Of a stretch of DNA of 64,000 nucleotides, positions 60,663 to 64,000 are shown piece after piece. The first letter of the stretch is position 1. Each line of letters begins with the position of its first letter. The translations under genes were made by a program, and so were the position numbers. Under the pieces are notes generated by a model, which searched no databases, was not told where the DNA came from, and was given only the letters and a program-made list of their open reading frames with translations. Origin of the DNA: Anaerocolumna jejuensis DSM 15929 (GTDB lineage Bacteria; Bacillota; Clostridia; Lachnospirales; Lachnospiraceae); the NCBI RefSeq assembly GCF_900142215.1, contig NZ_FRAC01000021.1, forward strand, positions 1-64,000. Direction: 5' to 3'.

Positions 60663-60859
60663 TTATCCTATCTTCTTTTCCAGTGCATCTGTACGTCTAA
60701 TTAATAATTCATGTACACTTTGACCTCATCAATAATCATTCAACCCATTGCTTTAAGTTTTGCAGTGTCTTTCATCTGTTGTCGTTTTAAATATTTTAAT
60801 GACTTCATAAGGCCAGTTACTTTTTCAAGTATCAAATCAAGTTTTTCCGCATTAGTCAT
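60663..60859 (-). pseudogene. Remnant of a small phage/plasmid-type coiled-coil protein
   Basis: ATG 60857-60859 (AGGGG upstream) gives MTNAEKLDLILEKVTGLMKS, then LKYLKRQQMKDTAKLKAMG and a TGA at 60740-60742. The frame continues as MIIDEVKVYMN and then, shifted, as LIRRTDALEKKIG ending at 60663. The sequence order EKLDxILxKV ... DEVxxVH ... RRTDALEKKIG is typical of small proteins found on clostridial phages and integrative elements. A stop and a frameshift therefore disable it. Confidence 0.6.
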
Positions 60860-60949
60860 ATCATTACCCCTACAATTCTTACTTGTTAAAAACTTACCTT
60901 TCTTAACTATCATTACTATAAACCACAATTGGTTTATTATCAATATAAA

Positions 60950-61400
60950 TAATTTAATAAAGGTTTAAAAAGTAGACTGGATAGGGTAATGCAGTATGAA
61001 TTAAAGTGCAAGATATTATACTAAATTTATTGTTTTATTATATGATACTATAGGCTTAAAACCCAGAACCTTCCAGAATCAGCTGCTTTTTGGATTGAAA
61101 CAATGGAACGCCCAGTTTAGGGGATTTACAAGCCATTTGTGGATTGTAATGGTCTTGAGTAAAACATTCCCAACCGTACTACGACTCAGGAAATCCCCCA
61201 AGATAAAGCATTTTAATAGAATTTACCAACGTCAGCTGCTTCCTGGATCGAAACAGTATGTTTTATATTTATGCTATTTTGATACATTTTGTTCCTTACG
61301 TGTTCCTTGCGCATGCTGGTTTATTTGTAATTGTGTTATTTTCTATTCCCCTGGTGCAATCTCCAGGGGTTTTTATTGTTGCTCTCTTGCTATTTTCTCT
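60950..61400. other. Gene-free stretch with imperfect repeats and an orphan hairpin
   Basis: CAGCTGCTTTTTGGATTGAA (61080-61099) and CAGCTGCTTCCTGGATCGAA (61233-61252) are related direct repeats, with a weaker TTTGTGGATTG at 61136-61146. At 61348-61373, CCCCTGG/CCAGGGG is followed by TTTTTATT on the plus strand, a terminator without an upstream gene. A small RNA or decayed repeat array are possible; nothing is proven. Confidence 0.4.
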
Positions 61401-61401
61401 C

Positions 61402-61879
61402 CTATTGCATCCAGTATAAATTTATTCCTGAAATCATATTCGGCCTTTCCTGCTGCCGTGCTGTACTCTTCTTTCCTTTTTCCTCGCTTATTCTTATAAT
61501 TTCTATAGTGTATTTTATCATTTCGCTATTTTTGTTAAAATGCTTCAATGATTCTAACAATTCTTCTTTTGTACTTGCTGTGGTTGACGCGCTATTATAA
61601 CCATCTTCTATGGCATTGTATTTCTTTATATAAAAGGATTCTCTTTCAAACATATAAAAGATTGACTCCATACGGGATTCTCTCTAAAATCTCAATATCA
61701 AATTTATGTTCCTGTTCAACTGCTACAAGTAATTTGTTTGAGCATTTCTTGTTCTCAAAAGATTTTATATGCTGGTATATCCTCTTTTTAACGTTCTTGT
61801 ATGAGCCAATATATCTTTTTCCGTTTTCTTTATCAATAAGTGCATATACTCCGATTCCATCGTATTCAGGGATATTCAT
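61402..61879 (-). pseudogene. GIY-YIG nuclease gene with frameshift
   Basis: ATG 61877-61879 (AAGGAG upstream) gives MNIPEYDGIGVYALIDKE and GKRYIGSYKNVKKRIYQHI, the GIY-YIG nuclease core (YALI...KRYIGS, then the Arg helix). It ends early at TGA 61646 after GVNLLYV. The frame one base over carries the natural continuation MFERESFYIKKYNAIEDGYN down to 61402. The shift lies in the CTTTTAT run near 61658-61664; removing one T restores a ~160-residue protein. Its ATG overlaps the stop of the XRE fragment (TAATG). Either real decay or a sequencing slip. Confidence 0.72.
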
Positions 61880-62018
61880 TATGGCTTCTCCTTTATATCT
61901 CCTATTATATCTCCAGGCTGGCAATCTAAATATTCGCAAACATTTTGTATCGTCCTAGTGTCTATATGTCCTTTTCCATAACGCATCTTTTCCACAATTC
62001 CTGGGCTTATTCCGGCTG
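61879..62018 (-). pseudogene. XRE-type helix-turn-helix fragment fused to IS remnant
   Basis: From about 62018 the frame reads SAGISPGIVEKMRYGKGHID, TRTIQNVCEYLDCQPGDIIG and ends KEKP at 61879-61881. This is the C-terminal two-thirds of a Cro/C1-type repressor. Its 5' part is replaced by the truncated end of an IS256 transposase, so the apparent 65-residue frame starting at 62076 is chimeric. It precedes and overlaps the GIY-YIG gene. Confidence 0.6.
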
Positions 62019-62494
62019 ATTGTGCTATCAGAAATATCAATTCAGTAAAACTCTTGCATATGGCTTTCAATATCACCAGTAGTCATCCCTTTGGCATACA
62101 TGGAAAGAATTTTTTCCTCCATACCTTGGTTCAAAGTGTTTTAATATTTCTTTACCATCTTAGGTTCAAAATCTCCGTTACGATCATGTGGAACATCCTG
62201 TTCCATGTCCCCATAGCTGATATGCATCGTCTTGGTATTATAACCGTTTCTGCTGTTATCAGTATCTTTATTTCGGTAATCATACTTGGAGTAACCTAAT
62301 TCTTCATCCATTTCTCCATCCAGGCTGCCTTCCAGGATAACCGACATCATTTCTCTCATGAGAGCATTGACATCTGTTCCATTCTTAACCGGATTTTCCT
62401 TCAGGTATCCACTAACCATCTCACGTAGAGCTCGTCTTTCGGAAGACTCGTCCCTTCTTCTTTTCGCTATAAAATAAACCTCCAAACTGAGCAA
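62014..62494 (-). pseudogene. Truncated IS256-family transposase
   Basis: The frame starts near 62460 (AKRRRDESSERRAL) after a good ribosome site (TTGGAGG). The expected ATG reads ATA, and only a TTG at 62494 lies upstream. The sequence (ALMREMMSVILEGSLDGEMD, ELGYSKYDYRNK, HISYGDMEQDVPHDRNG) is the N-terminal domain of an IS256/Mutator transposase. It is broken by TAA 62141-62143 and, 33 codons on, TGA 62042-62044, both in frame, with clear transposase sequence between (EEKILSMYAKGMTTGDIESH). It ends within IDISDSTIS, before the DDE domain. Confidence 0.85.
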
Positions 62495-62543
62495 TTTTAT
62501 TTTACATCAGTTTGAAGGTTTACACAAACTTTAGGATACGCCC
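62014..62543 (-). mobile_element. Remnant of an IS256-type insertion sequence
   Basis: The outer end near 62543 reads, on the minus strand, GGGCGTATCCTAAAGTTTGT, then GTAAA, typical of the terminal inverted repeat of IS256 elements in Clostridia. The other end is lost where the sequence passes into the XRE fragment at about 62014, so only ~530 of about 1300-1400 bases remain. Confidence 0.75.
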
Positions 62544-62565
62544 AAATTAAGCCCTAGTAGCTTCA

Positions 62566-64000
62566 TTAATTATGTAGTTTAGCTAAAGCAAGCTTTATAT
62601 TATTAATTATATTTTCTTTACTTTTCTGAGATAATACCCTGTTTTGATTTACTAATATAGTTATTGATGCTAAACTTGATCCTTGATATGCTTTAAGAAT
62701 GGCTTCTTTCCCAATTAATACTGCTTCTAACCTTGAATCGCCTACATCAAGTTTAGCGATTTCATTTTTTAACCTAATGTATGTCTCATTCATACCTTTA
62801 ACATCGTCAAATATATTATAAATATCAAACAAATCCTTCAATAAATAGCTAATTAAATCACTTTTATTATTAATTATACCTTCATTAATACATTTAATAG
62901 CAGCTTTTTTATTCTTATTTATTGCAGCTTCATAATTGCCCATAATCTGATAATACATCCCATTATTATCCATCTTTCTATACAATTTTTTAACCAATTC
63001 AACAATTTGATCTATTTCGTTTTTAATATCATCAGTTCTATTTTTTTTATGTAATAAACATTCAAAATAAGCTTGCATAGAATAAATATTATTTTTATCT
63101 TTATAAAAATTTAATTTTGCCAAATCAAATGCCATATCATATTGTTGAGAAGAAACGTATATTGATACTAATTCCCTTCTTGTTTTCATGTCGTTTGAAT
63201 TTTTTGCTAAAACTCTGTTATAACTATTCTCTGCAAACTCAAAATTACCCGCTAATCTATAATTAAAACCTTTCAAAAAATTATATGTATTATATCTATT
63301 ATCTGTTTTAAAGTATTCTACACGTGCATCGAATTCATATAATCTTTTTCTGGCTAAAGCCAAACAAAAATAATACATTATTTTATCACTAATTTCATCA
63401 TCATATGTCTCAATTTTATTATTTTCAATTAATGTATTAACAATGGAAATTACTTTGGAATATTGTCTTTTATTATATAATTCAATAACCGACTGCAAAA
63501 AAACAGTTGAGTATAGAAATTTTTCCGGAATTTTCTTACCTTTCTTAATATTTGCTTTAATATAATAACTCAATTCTGAAAAATCAAATGCATCTGTATA
63601 TACTTCACTATTACATTTTTTCTCAAATTCTTCAGCATTATTAATTAGCATTTGTTTTATATCATCAAGAATTAAGTAATTATTTCTTTGAATAAAATTT
63701 TGTAAAAAAGAATTTATTTTTATATACTCATTTGATGATCCAATAGCATAGCAAATAGAAAAAGATTTAAATTTATAAAATGCTTCTCTATATATTTCAT
63801 CATTTTTTATTATATTATTTATTATTGTAATTGGTGTTGTTTCAAAGTCTGCAAGTAGAGCCAATAATGACTTGTACTTATCTTCATTGCTTTCATCAAT
63901 TGCTAAAAGCAAAATTTCAGATGATATTTGTTCAGGCATTTGATCTATAATGTATGAATGTTCCTTGACGTAATCAATGTTTTCTTTTTTCGCTAAATCT
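62566..64000 (-). CDS. C-terminal part of a large helical-repeat protein (cut by window edge)
   Basis: The frame is open from base 64000 to the stop at 62566, so at least 478 residues of a longer protein are present; the ATG at 63937-63939 is internal. The visible part is all helical: a winged-helix-like stretch (LLALLADFETTPITIINNII, YAIGSSNEYIKINSFLQNFI) and then TPR-type pairs (YFCLALARKRLYEFDARVEY; FLKGFNYRLAGNFEFAENSY; GMYYQIMGNYEAAINKNKKA). This is the plan of the C-terminal sensor half of STAND/NACHT-type NTPases, including defence proteins, but the NTPase part is outside the window. It is far more AT-rich than its neighbours and sits beside IS debris, suggesting recent transfer. Confidence 0.6.
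   Translation of the reverse strand, partial: DLAKKENIDYVKEHSYIIDQMPEQISSEILLLAIDESNEDKYKSLLALLADFETTPITIINNIIKNDEIYREAFYKFKSFSICYAIGSSNEYIKINSFLQNFIQRNNYLILDDIKQMLINNAEEFEKKCNSEVYTDAFDFSELSYYIKANIKKGKKIPEKFLYSTVFLQSVIELYNKRQYSKVISIVNTLIENNKIETYDDEISDKIMYYFCLALARKRLYEFDARVEYFKTDNRYNTYNFLKGFNYRLAGNFEFAENSYNRVLAKNSNDMKTRRELVSIYVSSQQYDMAFDLAKLNFYKDKNNIYSMQAYFECLLHKKNRTDDIKNEIDQIVELVKKLYRKMDNNGMYYQIMGNYEAAINKNKKAAIKCINEGIINNKSDLISYLLKDLFDIYNIFDDVKGMNETYIRLKNEIAKLDVGDSRLEAVLIGKEAILKAYQGSSLASITILVNQNRVLSQKSKENIINNIKLALAKLHN

Noticed and set aside
61080..61254. CRISPR array
   Set aside because: Only two good and one weak repeat, unequal spacing, repeats shorter than real ones, no cas genes in the window.
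61095..61600. Plus-strand frames of 134 and 89 aa
   Set aside because: Opposite to the GIY-YIG remnant, rich in Phe/Ser/Cys as expected for antisense frames of AT-rich DNA.

Overview
The window looks like a chromosome segment from a Gram-positive, low-to-medium GC anaerobe of the class Clostridia, most likely a Lachnospiraceae-type organism. This is an inference from protein families (O-acetylhomoserine sulfhydrylase, a B12 methionine synthase without an activation domain, KdpFABCDE, BspA-type leucine-rich proteins), from strong GGAGG ribosome binding sites, and from the absence of an outer-membrane apparatus. No rRNA, tRNA or CRISPR array was found. Most genes lie on the minus strand in short operons.

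Layout. 1-348: end of an IS630-type transposase cut by the window edge. 0.5-5.2 kb: a decayed ECF sigma factor with its membrane anti-sigma-like partner, an M23 peptidase and a MATE exporter. 6-15 kb: a TipAS-type MerR regulator with a 19-bp-spacer promoter, a BspA-like leucine-rich surface protein, a 47-aa membrane peptide, and a MarR-controlled heterodimeric ABC exporter. 15-16.6 kb: a second MarR regulator and an alpha/beta hydrolase that share almost identical operator sequences. 17-23.2 kb: a methionine synthesis cluster (metY, a B12 methionine synthase, a small STAS-like protein, and a fused homocysteine methyltransferase/methylenetetrahydrofolate reductase). 24.4-33.4 kb: the complete potassium-transport operon kdpFABC-kdpDE plus one unknown gene, with a candidate KdpE operator. 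33.6-46.3 kb: regulators, an Eis-type acetyltransferase preceded by 78-bp tandem repeats, a YitT-type membrane protein, a broken gene beside an ankyrin-like protein, a secreted SGNH hydrolase paired with an MBOAT acyltransferase, an SRAP protease, and an MBL hydrolase. 46.3-53.9 kb: a LysR-metNI-dehydrogenase-metQ-flavin oxidase-aminotransferase cluster. 54-60.1 kb: a methyltransferase with a possible leader peptide and a 1624-aa secreted phosphoesterase. 60.2-64 kb: a graveyard of mobile and phage-like genes (broken GIY-YIG nuclease, XRE fragment, truncated IS256 copy), then the AT-rich 3' part of a large unknown protein that runs off the window.

How the genes may work together. The strongest system-level candidate is the 46.3-52.7 kb operon. 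A methionine-type ABC importer (MetNIQ) is interleaved with an L-lactate/hydroxyisocaproate-type dehydrogenase, a GlcD-type FAD oxidase and an aminotransferase. These are the activities needed to turn both stereoisomers of a 2-hydroxy acid into a 2-oxo acid and then an amino acid. Salvage of methionine hydroxy analogue or keto-methionine is therefore a testable hypothesis. Three families of short, hairpin-rich repeats recur at distant places, including inside the kdp operon.
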